Positions 48,901-60,269 of a stretch of 64,000 nt of DNA are shown here, piece by piece. Source of the stretch: Glossina fuscipes (taxonomy: Eukaryota > Arthropoda > Insecta > Diptera > Glossinidae); assembly GCF_014805625.2 (NCBI RefSeq), contig NW_023998436.1, forward strand, positions 1,886,565 to 1,950,564. The letters are read 5' to 3'. The notes beneath the pieces are model-generated. The model did not search any database. It saw only the letters and a program-made list of their open reading frames with translations, and was not told the DNA's origin. A program made the position numbers and the translations under genes. Position 1 is the first letter of the stretch. Every line of letters begins with the position of its first letter.

Positions 48901-49836
48901 CCTTTTTATGGAACCATTTATCAGTTTCAGCAACGATCACACATTATTTTATATTAATTTTGTAACATTTACAAGCAAGTAACAGTCGCTGGACCCAGAT
49001 TCGGAGAATACGGTATATGTGGCACAAATTCGAATTTCAGTTCATACGCTCCAAAGCGCTAACTCGATGGTTTTGCCCCACTGTGCGTAAACACGATATC
49101 CATTTGAAAGAGGGTTCTTTGATGCCGTTACGATGCCAGGTTTTTCGTGTAAGTTTCAGGATTTACTTTTGAGCTATCGGGATTTGTTTTCGATAATTTT
49201 TTTACGTTTGTTTTGCTCCGCTATTGCTTCCACTTCATATCTGTCGACACGACCTTGTTTAAAATAGGCATCCCCAACCAATCAACTTTTGTTTCCACCT
49301 GAGAAGAGTTGCCTTAATAATTATCAAATCAATATACAGTTCCAGTGGAATACTTTTTTTTTTTTTCATCAAAATGCAGTTTTTGATCAACATAAAAACT
49401 TTCGATTTTTCCATTGTTTCAAGATTAAAAATACGATCACTAAAATATTATTAGACATTTTCCGAATTTTACATCCACATCTGCCGTCATAGGTGAATTG
49501 GACCGAACGTTTAGATTTATAGAGTTATATGCAAGCGATAAGGGTGTAAAACATCTCTATAAAACTTGGGGGATCTATAGCCAAAGTTTGACAACGGACT
49601 TTGTGTCAGTCCAGTGAATTATTGATCGACGTGTTGTGGATGGGTTCTAAGTGTTTGACGGATGTCTTTTTCGGGCTTACGCCTCCTAACAACAATAATA
49701 TGGTTTTCTTCTTGGAGGCTATAGCTATGCATCGGTCGCTAGAATTATTACTATACACATTCTTACACATATATGTATATATATATTTATATAAACGATT
49801 AACATATATAATAAATACATATATTTATACGTAACC

Positions 49837-49838
<2 letters not shown>

Positions 49839-49884
<46 letters not shown>

Positions 49885-49894
49885 NNNNNNNNNN

Positions 49895-49941
<47 letters not shown>
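49839..49941 (+). repeat. (GT)n microsatellite with a 10-N gap
   Basis: Pure GT repeats on both sides of 49885-49894; length is not resolved. Confidence 0.97.
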
Positions 49942-49944
<3 letters not shown>

Positions 49945-50522
49945 TTATCTATATACGTTTCTGTTCAGCTTAAGATTCTAACTCATTTAAGTCCGTCCGT
50001 CCGCCAGGGTGTCCGCCCATTGAGGATGCGCCTGAGTCGTCCACGGTTGTGTCCACAATAAACAAAAAAATTACAACTTACATTCTACGAAAGATATTAA
50101 TCTTTAAATTACTGTTTGCTTGAAATATTTAACCCGTAGAGAACAAAAAGGTGTAATATTCGAATGGTTCCGCTCCAGCCTCAATAGGAAAAAGGATACA
50201 CCTTGCAATTCATAGCAAATGTTAATCTAAAATTTGGACGAAGTGTAAGAAGTCACCTGAGACTTGATTGTAAGAATGATCGTGATGCGATCATAAAAAC
50301 AAATCCACAATTAATAAAAAGTTAAAAATATATGTGAAGCAAAACTATGTGAGAAACATATGTTTTCGTATAAAATGTCCAAGTAAAAAATGTTACGAGC
50401 GACCAGTCGACCTGCCTATAATTAAAAATTATTACATTATATTTATGTATGGGATTGAAGTGGTGGGGTATAGAAGAGTCGTCCGTCCCAAGGCAAACAT
50501 ATTTTTCTCACTCATGTTATTC

Positions 50523-50556
50523 TTGTTGTTGCTGCTGTTGTTGTTGTTGTTGTCGT
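50523..50556 (+). repeat. (TTG)n/(CTG) microsatellite
   Basis: TTGTTGTTGCTGCTG-type repeat, with a nearby (ATC)n run at about 50632-50651. Confidence 0.88.
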
Positions 50557-51611
50557 TATCCACTTAACTGTGTGAATATGTTTTGGCATATTGCCTTCAA
50601 CCGATAAAATCATAAATTATTATTGATGTTGGCATCATCATCATCATCATCAATATTTATATATCTATGTATTGTGTGTTTCGTCATCGATGTATGTTTA
50701 CGCGTTCACTTATTACATATTCATGTCTTTCCTTTATTTCTTGCTGCTTGTACCTCAACCATTTTCATTTTTCTCTTCAAGCATTAAATTCAATATGTTT
50801 TGTGTTTGTGGTAAATGTATGCCGTTTAACCGATGTCTTGACTATGCTCTACTACAGACACATAAGTGCAATTGCTGTTGAACTTGTGTTCTAAGTTTTT
50901 TTTTAAATTACTACCGCGTCAAGTTTCATTTAGCTCAGTTCAGTTGCCGTATCAAGGTCAGAAAATATGAAACCCTTTTTACTGGTAAAACCACTTTTCT
51001 TTTTTCTTTTTCGAAAATTCCAAAGTTTTTCTGCAAATACTTTTTTATGTACATACGTAAGTTTAAGGGTTTTTTTGCAGACATTCACATGAAATTATGT
51101 ACTTTTAGTATTATTTTCAATGTCAGGCAGTCTGAAAGTTTTCAATGTTGATTCACAAAAAGTTTATTACACTTTATTACGTTTGAGATAAAAGGCAGCC
51201 ATCGGTTCTCTGTAACGCTACCTCGTACATACATACATATTCTGAATTGGTTGTAACAGAATTACATATCAAATCATTTATTAAACAAAACATAAAAAAA
51301 GAATGAAATAAAGACAAACTTAAATTTAAATAAAACAGATGATATGGCATCCACTTGGGGTCATGTTAGTTCATCAGGTCATATCGTCATATTAAACTTA
51401 ATTTCTGAAAATTTTCACTTCAAATGCCTTCTACGCCTAAAAGGCATTAACACAATTCTATGCTCTAGTGACCTATTAAGTAACGACTAAGTGATCCACT
51501 GTTACTTAGTACATTCAAATTCATAGTTTAGATTGCTCTGCTTTCATTTTCATAGGCGCCATAAAAGTTGCATTGGATATGAGAAATATTTACAATGCTC
51601 CGGAGACAAAA

Positions 51612-51704
51612 TAAAGTTTATATAGAGCCGATAGCCTGTGTTGCTAGTGCTCAATGTATTTTTTTAGTCTAAGAATTTATTTCATTAGTCTAAAATTAAA
51701 ATAC

Positions 51705-51737
<33 letters not shown>
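51612..51737 (+). mobile_element. tRNA-derived SINE, type I, tail only
   Basis: Only the 3' body (GAGCCGATAGCC, TTTTAGTCTAAGAATTTATT) and a long (AAT)n tail at about 51714-51737 remain; the tRNA-like head is gone. Confidence 0.6.
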
Positions 51738-51738
<1 letters not shown>

Positions 51739-52095
51739 GTTTATATACACTTAGTTAGCATGAATAAAGTAATCAAAGCAATCCTAGTCCGCTTGTTGCA
51801 ATCATGCATACGATTAAAGGTTTTTGTCCTACACTGTCCAACTTCAGTATCAAACTTTTCTAAGAGAGAAGGTATGTAAAAATGTGCCTTGTTAAATCGA
51901 ACTGTGCATTCTTCGTTTGAAATTACTATCTTTAATTTAAACTCAACTATATAAGTCATCATACTGAAGTGCAATATCATTTTGTGACAAAAAAATTTCA
52001 TTTGTGCGACACTTAACCTTTCCTGCTTAGTTCGAAAGATAATAGTTAGGATTGATAAACAATCAATGTCCAAAGACTTTGATGCACAGTAGGCA

Positions 52096-52820
52096 ACCCC
52101 CTAACATTGACAGTAAAACTGAATTTCCATGGCGGCTGCCAACGGAGAACTGTGTAGGATAAGAGCGGAATAGGCTACCAGCGAGCATTGACGATAAAGC
52201 TCAATATTTATGGCGACTGCATTCGGGAGGACTACTTGGGTGCGGTGTAGAGTAGGCGCAGTGTACATGAACCTTTAACACTGACGATAACGCTGCGCTT
52301 AAGGGAACCACTTGGGATGCAGAGTAGGCACAGCCTAAGCGACCCACTGCATTGACGACTAAGCTGAATATCTATGGGGGTTGCATTTAGGGGGACCAGC
52401 TGAAACCGGTGTAGGATAGGCGCAGAGTAGGGGTACCACTAACATGCTTGATAAAGTTGAATATCCACGGAGCTTTCATGTAAAGGGATCAGCTGATAAC
52501 GGTGTAGAATCGCCGCAATGTAGATAAACCGCTAACACGGGCGATGAAGCTAAATATCCGTGGTGGTTGTATTTAAGAGAATCAGCCGGGAGCGGTGCAG
52601 AGAAGACGCAGTTGACCAGTGGACCAGTTGAAACCGGTGTAGGGTAGGCGCAGAGTAGGGGAACCACTAACGTGGCCGATAAAGCTGAATATTAACACCG
52701 GCTGTATTCAGTAGGACCAACTGGAAGGCGGTTTAAATAAACGCAGTTTATGCGATCCACTAACTTTGACTATAAAACTGAGTATCGATAGCAGTCGCAT
52801 TTTGGAGGCCCAGTTGGCCG
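52096..52820 (+). repeat. 93-bp minisatellite, about eight diverged units
   Basis: A (A/T)CCACTAAC-like anchor recurs near 52342, 52435, 52528, 52663 and 52756. Most spacings are exactly 93 bp; one is 135, and earlier units (52096, 52177, 52271) are spaced 81, 94 and 71. Units share GATAAAGCTGAATAT, GGACCAGCTG and GGTGTAGGGTAGGCGCAGAG. It is GC-richer than its surroundings. Confidence 0.88.
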
Positions 52821-53362
52821 TACTATGTTATAGTTTGTTTCATCCAAATGAAATCATCACTAATCGACTGTTACTGGTACACGAATAGACGGAATGTCAC
52901 GAAATTGTGACATGTTTGATACCGTCTAAAGATCATACGGATTCTATGCACCAGAATTTCATTCTACAAATTTAATGAGTGATATGTTATAATTGAGAAG
53001 TAGACTATCCAGTTATGGACATGCACTCTGTACCAAATTCCTAAAGACTTGAAAATTTCTTTTTCCTTTATACGATTATTGTAAATCTCTTCCTCCTTTC
53101 TAAGACGCAAGCACACTCAGGTCTTCTTTTCCAAAGATATGAAACTTTTTTTTCTTCTTTGCGTAAATGTGAACAGTAAGTTTCGCATAAGGATATGCAT
53201 AAATTTACTCCGTTTCTATTTCTGACAATCTTGCCAATTTTAATAAATTTCGAGCTGAAATATGTGCCGCTACCCTGCATCCCTTGGAAAAGAAAATGGT
53301 ACATCTCGGCTGCTTCGTTTTTCTTTTTGTCATATGATCATGTTATGGTACTTTGTTTTAAT

Positions 53363-53610
53363 ATAATCAATCGTTCGGGAGACGATGTCTCCTGCACGTC
53401 TAACACATTGACGGTCAGGAAGAAATAAGGAAAGAGATGGAGAATGACCACGATCTGGTGTGCCTGCAATCGGTAAATGTTATTTCTCTTCCAACTGAGC
53501 ACTCGCTATAGCTATGGTTAAGTACTCAAATGAAATTGTTCTCATATTTGAATCCTCGACTATCGAATATCGACTTGATAGTCGCGACTCTTATCTATTC
53601 GCCTATGCCG
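53363..53610 (-). mobile_element. tRNA-derived SINE, type II
   Basis: Minus strand: GGCGAATAGATAAGAGTCG head, B-box-like CGAGGATTCAAATATG, then a body aligned with 48631-48900 (CTATAGCGAGTGCTCAGTTG, ACCGATTGCAGGCA) and the end CGAACGATTGATTA. It lies about 125 bp from the mitochondrial insertion. Confidence 0.65.
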
Positions 53611-53734
53611 CAAAGAAAAAGTTCGAGCACATTTTACGAGAATTTTTGTATACAAGTTATATATTCCACTTTCCTTCAATCTTTTGATTCCCGTCCGTCG
53701 CTAGCTGATGTAGCATATTTAATTGAAAAGTAAA

Positions 53735-54015
53735 GCGAAAACTTAGCTCCCGACAAACCTTTCTTTAACCTCTGTTAAATGCTAAATTAACGTCAGCAGG
53801 GTAGTATATAGCTAAAAATAGATCTGTAAGAATTTGAATAATGAAACATAATCCAAGTAGGGATCCAAAGTAACATCGGGAAGAAATATTAATAGGAGCT
53901 GGAAGGTCTACTAAAGCAATATTAGCAATTGAAAAGAAGGAATGTTTAATTCGTGAAGGTTTATTCATTAACTGAATATAGGGCGTAAAGGACCTTTTGA
54001 AAGTCTAGTAACATA
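53735..54015 (-). pseudogene. NUMT: nuclear copy of mitochondrial nad6 3' end and cytb 5' end
   Basis: On the minus strand the ATG at 53968 opens a frame beginning [20 protein letters not shown], then [24 protein letters not shown] and ADVNLAF. This is the N-terminus of insect cytochrome b. Directly upstream, GPLRPIFS ends in a TAA that overlaps the cytb ATG by one base (TAATG), which is the nad6/cytb junction of insect mitochondrial DNA. Mitochondrial code is evident: ATA stands where cytb has Met, and two tandem TGA Trp codons have become CGA TGT. A one-base insertion after AACAG breaks the frame, and similarity fades near 53735 past a TTTGTCG motif. It is a decayed, non-functional insertion about 280 bp long. 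The missing Trp pair, frameshift and nuclear flanks (SINE on one side) exclude a contaminating mitochondrial read. Confidence 0.93.
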
Positions 54016-54719
54016 TCGATCGCATTTATTTGCATGCATTGCATTTCATATGTATGTTTTTTTGGAAGACTTCTATTTTAATGTAATATATAGTGTTAGG
54101 CACTTTTCTGATAACCTAATAGTAATAACATTATAAAATGTGTCAAAATTTAATTGATGAATTAATTACCCGGACAAGGTTTTGTCATATAAATTAAATA
54201 ACTGATGAATTATTAGAAAGAAAAATAAACTATTTTAAAAAATGATCATGAGCTTACTCTGTTTCTTTTGTGTTTTTATGTTTCGGTGTTACATTGAACA
54301 ACTAAACGAGTTTTAAACGTTTGAATAAAAAAAACATAAATAAAAATAATGCATTCGCCTTGAGACGAATCCTGGACACCCATCACCTCAAAGCTTGCAA
54401 AACGCTTTAAGTTATCGATGTACATCGGAATTTTTAGCTAGTTCTGACAAATATTTGTAATATATTTCAGATAAAATTCTGATGAAAGTTAGTGACATCA
54501 ATAATCGATTACGCTCCATGTTCGCTGTGTTTTTTGACTGTAACTACTCCAAATTTCACTTTGGTCAGAAAAAAGTTATGGTGTCTCTGTCAAGTTTTCA
54601 TACCATCGGCAACTCTAGGAATATGTTGAATCTTTTCCGCTGCTTTGTAACATTCAGAACCATGTCACATAGACTTGATATGATATCTTGAGCAGCATTA
54701 TTTGAATACTGAATTCATT

Positions 54720-55440
54720 TCACTACATTCGTCTCTCGGTCCGTCTCTTTGTATTTGCGTCCATCCACCGATCTTTCTGAGTAGCTTTAATGTGTACATG
54801 TCTGTCTCTCCTTCCGCCGATATGCGCGCGAGTTTATCTGTTTATCTATGTGGGTGCCTGTAAGTATATCCGCCTGCCAATGTCTTTGACTGGGAACGTC
54901 GTCTTAGTAGTGTTCGTATTCGGCAGTATTGATCAAGCTGTAGTGGCCTAAGTATGTTTCACTAGCCTGCTTGTCTCGATCTGTCTATATCGAGCCGGTT
55001 ATATCGACCTAGGGTGACAACACGGACTGTGAACTTGGTAAAGGCGACATGGATCTTCATCTTGGATTGTCGATTTAAAATGTCGACCTAGCTGTGTCTA
55101 TGTTACCCGGCCAGGTTGCGTGACTATGTCGACATAACTGTGACGGTCTGCTTGTGTTCGCCAGTATGATCTACGTCAGCTATGACAACCTGTCTGTATT
55201 TGCTTGTAGGCCTCGCTATGCCGCCTCCGAAGTGTTTGTCTGCCTATGCTAATCTTGACGTGTCAGCTGAGCCGATTCAGCTACTTCCGCGGGCTCTTCC
55301 CTCTCTTCGTACCTTAATCCATGCAGTTGCATCTCTAGCTGCCCATCTACTTCGAGGCCTATCTACCAATTCCTTTGTCTACTTGTCTGTCTGTTTGCCT
55401 ATGTGCTCGACTTACGAGCGCGTTTCTCAATAGAATCGTG
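54720..55440 (+). repeat. GC-richer degenerate simple-repeat region
   Basis: Words such as TGTCTGT, CTATGTCGAC, TCGACCTAG and GTCTATGT recur irregularly. An 83-codon ATG frame at 55182-55433 has low-complexity composition and is not thought to be a gene. Confidence 0.4.
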
Positions 55441-56195
55441 CCTATGCCTTTGAATTCAAGATATTTTATGCCATATTGAACCTTTTCATCTTAATATCGG
55501 CAATAAGAGTGTTCTAAAAATGTAACAAGACGAATTGACGATAAACGGAACGTATGATAATGAAACATCGTTTAAACCGAACTGGAGCAACTTTTAAACT
55601 AATCAGTATTTTATTGAATGTCTCATGTTGATGTAATTGTCGACATGCCTGTGGCAAACGGTATGAGAAATTTATACACCATCATAGTTTGGTCGCGGAT
55701 ATTATAACATTCATCCATCAATCAATTTGTCAGAATAAGCTCACAAAAAACGAAAATATATATGTATATATACAATATTATCCGATAAACGTCGCACATG
55801 GCTGTATAAAGCTACAATTTATCATAAAAGGAGAAACAATTATATTTATGTACAATAGACCCAAACATGCTTATAAATGGGTTCATATTTTGCAAGTAAC
55901 GTTGTTGTTATAAATGCATTTTATAACTAACCTTAGATAGGATCACTTGGGACTGTCTTTTTTTTTTTTTTTTTAATTACTTAATAAATTCATTTTGTTT
56001 TTAAATTATTTGTATAAGAAACAAGTAAAATTTACGTCTATGTGCTAAGGCAAACAAGTGCTTAATTGAATGCTTCGATGAGGATTAGCATACATATTTC
56101 CGAAAGGAAATACGATGAAGTAAATGAATGAATGTACATCTATTGCTGTGTGGGCCCGTATGATGTTTATGAATAAAAACAATTTTCCCACTTAC

Positions 56196-56491
56196 TGCCA
56201 AGTAAAACTGCCCGTAATACCATCTTTAAGGCGATCACGAAACGAACGCTGCCTGCTTGGTCCCGAACCACTCAATTGTGGCAGTATCGGATTTTCATCG
56301 TTACCATTTTCCGGTACGGTGGTTATATTCGTAACTGATGTTGATAAAGCAACGCTTTCTCTTGTATTATTAGTATTTACCCTACCGGTAGTTGCTGTCG
56401 CGCCGTGTTCCATTATAGATGGTGGTAAATGTTGTTGTTGTACAGATGCCACACGTCTTACACTATGACGAGGCGAATTATCGCGCGACAT
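56196..56491 (-). CDS. 5' coding exon of an unrecognised spliced gene
   Basis: Open frame of 98 complete codons from an ATG at 56491 (A at -3) to a perfect GTAAGT splice donor starting at 56195. The exon leaves a split codon CA|. The first AUG peptide begins [15 protein letters not shown] low-complexity Ser/Thr/Asn/Gln middle follows, and the exon ends with the basic motif [20 protein letters not shown] just before the donor. This looks like the cytoplasmic, phosphorylatable N-terminal tail of a larger protein; no signal peptide or membrane segment is present. Base composition is richer in G+C than the flanks, as expected for coding DNA. I do not recognise the family. Later exons would lie at lower coordinates; none could be joined with confidence, and the ORF at 47919-48265 does not continue the correct phase directly. 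The T-runs at 56531-56567 lie immediately upstream of the ATG. Confidence 0.6.
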
Positions 56492-56530
56492 TTTCAAAAA
56501 TTTTTAATGTTAATAAAATATATAAAAATA

Positions 56531-56535
56531 ATTTT

Positions 56536-56567
<32 letters not shown>
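56531..56567 (+). repeat. T-rich tract upstream of the 5' exon
   Basis: Two T runs split by a single C, 40-76 bp before the ATG at 56491 on the minus strand, where they read as A runs. They would lie in the 5' UTR or core promoter. Confidence 0.8.
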
Positions 56568-57379
56568 GATAACAGAAAAAAAAATTGCAAAAATTATAAT
56601 CGTATTAGAGTTGAAGTATTTTTAATTTGCAAGAGAGATATTCAAAAAGCAATTCATTTTCGGTGAGTTTCAATCAATATTTCAAGTTTAAAGTGCTTCT
56701 TAGAAAAAGAAATTTTAATATAATTTTTAAAGCTTTTAAAATGGAAAGAAAAAAAAAAAAACATTTCACTTAGAAGACATTTTTTTTTCAAGTAAAGAAA
56801 AAGTTTCCAATTTAGTCTTTAGTTTACAACAAACAACATTCTACACATAGAGTACATCATCGTTACTTTCGTTATTTCATAAAAATGTTCTGAAATGTTT
56901 AGTTGGTATAGTGTATTAGTGTAAAAGAAAAAAAAAAAAACCAAAATCAAACTGTGAGAATATAGATCTTGAGAATAGAACAAACAAAAAATTTAAACAC
57001 ATTCCTGTAATTGTCACCAAAGAAAGGTGTGGTTCTTTTATACCTACATATATATATATATATACAATACGCTACTAAAAACATAAAACGATTCATGTTA
57101 CCGCAGAATAGCAATAATAATTGAGCGTATTTACTGCATTTGCAAAATTTCCATTTGACAAATTAAACATTGTTCCTTCGCTATTCGTAAAGTGTATGTG
57201 AGAAACTATATGCAATTTTCTGTTTGGAAAACATTGAAAAGACCTTAAAACATAATTAAGGCAAAATTTCACATTTAATCGTAGCTCATTCAGAAACTTC
57301 GTGGCCATTGTTGGCAGAAACAACTAAGAATATTGTGTTCGGCTGCGCCCAAATCTTCTGTAGACATCACCAACTAAAA

Positions 57380-58355
57380 CAATTAAGAATATTATAGTTG
57401 GGCAAGGTCGACTATCGACTACCCTACACCACATTATGTAACACTATTCTTATCTTTATTTACACAGATATAATTTTATAATAACAACAAATATATATAT
57501 ATATATATATATGTATATTCTATTTAAAGTCATATTTTTCATGTGCGTATTTATGGGGAAGCGGACCCGCAACCCAACCTAATGTAGTACAAGTTTAGTT
57601 CTTACATATGGCAAGATCCAAAAATAGGCGTAGATGATCAAAATTTTGTAGAGTTCATTTTTGTATGAAATCACTATAATATTATAGGTCAATTTCGATT
57701 ACCATATATTGAAACGTAGACTTTTCCATCTATAAAGGATCAATTATCGTGAAAATCGTTATTAGGGTAGGATCGAAAAAATAGGCCGATATTGGTCAAT
57801 TTTCATCACCATATATTGAAATTTAGAACTTTTCTGCTCTACAAAGGATCAATTTAGGTGAAAATCGCTATTAGGATAGGATCTAAAAAATAGACCCAGA
57901 CTGTTAAAATTTGGTACAATTAATTTGGTACGTTAAATTACCATTACGATATAACTTTCATGGTGAAGCATTGAAGATTATACCTCTTTCTCGTATGGAT
58001 TTCAGTTGCCGTCATACGAGAGGGGGTTCAAAAATTGCCACCATTGCCATTGTTGTTATATGGGGAGTGCCCGAAAAAATGGAACAATCCGAACCATTTC
58101 AATAACGTCTGTCCTTGGGTAAAAAAACACACCACTACACCAAATTTCATCAAAATATCTCAAAAGTTGTCACCTGCAGTTTGAACACAAACTAACATAG
58201 GCCAACATCAGATGGACAGACGGGTTAGGATCAATTCAGATTATGATTCTGAATTAATCGGTATAATAAACGATGGGCCTATCTTACATCCTTTTGCATA
58301 TTACATACGTCCACACTAACTTAATATAGCTTGTATCACAAGTGGTGTAGGGTAT
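57380..58355 (+). mobile_element. Family A element, near full length
   Basis: Begins with a GTTGGGCAAGGTCGAC version of the hairpin and ACCCTACACCAC; ends GTGGTGTAGGGTAT (58342-58355). The interior repeats the block with TTTTCTGCTCTACAAAGGATC twice about 110 bp apart, suggesting an internal tandem duplication. Confidence 0.78.
57488..57512 (+). repeat. (AT)n microsatellite inside a family A element
   Basis: About 12 AT units near the left end of the element at 57380-58355. Confidence 0.85.
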
Positions 58356-58359
58356 AACT

Positions 58360-58790
58360 ATAAGTAATGAAAAAAATTATATTCAGTCGTGACTGATTGT
58401 TTTCAGAATACACAGAATATAGGTTCCAATTTTTGTAAATTTATGAGTAGTGAGCAAAAAACCAATTTTTTTTTTTCTTAAAAAACAGAGGTTTGATTAG
58501 TTTACGTAGCGCTATAGGTGGATGCTTGGGCCGGTTTGGCCCCATTTCGACACCAGCATGCGTGGAACAACTGCTAACTTTGAAGTCGATAGCTTGATTT
58601 TTACGACAACCAGAATGTCAACAGCAAACACCGTACAAACACACAAGCGGACAGACGGACCTACATGTCTTAATCAATTTGCATTTTCGCGCTGATAAGG
58701 AATGTATATGTGTATACTCTGCAGGGTCTCTGAAGTTGCCTTTTATATGTTACATGCATTATTAAAAAAAGCCAAAATAAGTTTGTACGC
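58360..58790 (+). mobile_element. Family B element
   Basis: ATTATATTCAGTCGTGACTG head, TTATGAGTAGTGAGCAAAAA, TTTGAAGTCGATAGCTTGAT, AAGCGGACAGACGGACC, tail CGCCCAGCCTTCAGTGG. It directly follows a family A element. Confidence 0.65.
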
Positions 58791-60000
58791 CCAGCCTTCA
58801 GTGGCATAACAACTTTCAATTTTTATTTTTTCACATTTCTTCCGTTCCGTTCACAAGGCTTCGAAGTTTCCCAATGCTGCAAATTATTTTCAAAAATTCA
58901 AAAAAAATCGATTTATAACATTCTTGCCCAAAACATCATAATGCTGCAAAAATCTTTAAATTTTTTTAGATTGGAACATGGTAAGAAGAGAAGCGCTTCT
59001 TGAGCCAATCTTTTCAAATTATTGTGAATAATTAATGAAAATTGAATAAGAAAAAAATATTTTTTTTTTTCAAAATGCTTTATTTTTAGCTAAGCACTGA
59101 CTTTCACTTCTGATATGGGCAGCGTTAAAGCAAACTCTGTTTCTCTAAAGAGATTTTACAGAAATTTTTAGTGGGGAGCAGCAAACACGCTTACGAAGAA
59201 TAAAATTTTTTTTAACGAAATAACGGTTCAAGTCATGCATGCACAACTTCTATCAAAAATAAAAAGATAATGAAAAATTATAATTTCGGCATGAATCCAT
59301 TCATAATTACTTAAAATTTTTGCATAAAAACATCATAAATCAAGCACAGCACTTTTTAGTCCTGTAACCGAAAGGCATAAAAACTTTATTTTATTTATGT
59401 TTATATTTTTAAAGTTTTCGGTTATAAAACTAATTTCATATAAAATACATATAAATAAATATTTAAGTAACAAACTTTCCAAAACAACAATCATAATAAT
59501 ATACATATATATATATATTATATATAAATATTTTTGTAGACATGCAGATGCATTGTTAACAAATAATCGAGTGTTTTTCTATTGTAATTTAAATTGTTTT
59601 TCTTTATATCCATCACCATGAGTTGAATCGCGATTGAAATGAGTAACGGAACTCTTCTAAAATTAACATTTCTTCTCATTAAAAAATTCGCGTTGCATTC
59701 GTGGGAAAACGGTATGGAGTGCATCGATATGTAAGTATGTATGTGTAATAAAATTCTGTTTCTAACAAGCATTTAATTTTCGATTGGCATAATTGTTAAA
59801 TTAAAAGTCATTCTTTCAATTTTCAAGGAGATTTTTTGCCACACCCTTTATTTAACAACAAACGACAAACTCATTAAACATTCTAATGAATGTAGCCTAA
59901 GATGTGACTTGTGCTCATTCGCGATCTTCATTATCTTCAAAATAAGTCATAAATTTGCCTTAAAAGCAATGATGTTCGATATAGGAAAGTAATCAACGAT
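58790..60000. other. AT-rich, no gene
   Basis: Short chance frames only; small (TA)n near 59502-59518. Confidence 0.5.
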
Positions 60001-60115
60001 TAGCATACAAGTACAAGGGCGTATTAAGTCTGTGCGGATGTACACAATACCCAAAAGGGCTTGACATACACCTTTTCTTATACTAAATCATTTTCCAAAT
60101 CGATATCATTATTAT
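60000..60115 (-). mobile_element. Family A left-end fragment
   Basis: GTACAAGGGCGTATTAAGTC, GTGCGGATGTACACAATACC and CTTGACATACACC match the family A left end; it stops just before the SINE at 60131. Confidence 0.5.
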
Positions 60116-60130
60116 CATTAACTAATTATT

Positions 60131-60265
60131 AGGAGTGGCCGAGTAGGCAAAACAAAAACAACGACTCAATGGTTGTGGGTTCAAATCACAAATGGTAAAG
60201 TCTTCAATAAAGTTGAAAGCCGAAGATGCTACTGCTTTAAGACTAGGAATCTAAAACTGAAGATA
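60131..60265 (+). mobile_element. tRNA-derived SINE, type I, with tRNA-Ser/Leu-like A-box
   Basis: Head GGAGTGGCCGAGTAGGC resembles the A-box of tRNA-Ser or tRNA-Leu, and GTGGGTTCAAATC is a good B-box. The body (AATAAAGTTGAAAGCCGAAG) matches type I copies, but the 3' end lacks the AAT run. Confidence 0.7.
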
Positions 60266-60269
60266 GAAT

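Noticed and set aside
48680..48940. 86-codon frame on the minus strand
   Set aside because: It is the body and head of a type II SINE.
49837..50061. ORF through the GT microsatellite
   Set aside because: It is just alternating Val-Cys from a (GT)n run crossing a gap.
53735..54015. Mitochondrial contamination or misassembly
   Set aside because: The sequence is decayed (lost Trp codons, frame break) and has nuclear repeats on either side.
54482..54691. Mariner-like transposase fragment
   Set aside because: A VFFD motif after RLRSMFA resembles a mariner catalytic region, but the sequence around it does not continue the match.
55182..55433. 83-codon ATG frame
   Set aside because: Lies in a repeat-like region with low-complexity composition and no domain.
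56124..56468. 114-codon ATG frame on the plus strand
   Set aside because: Antisense to the better-supported 5' exon, and it lacks a splice or start context of its own.
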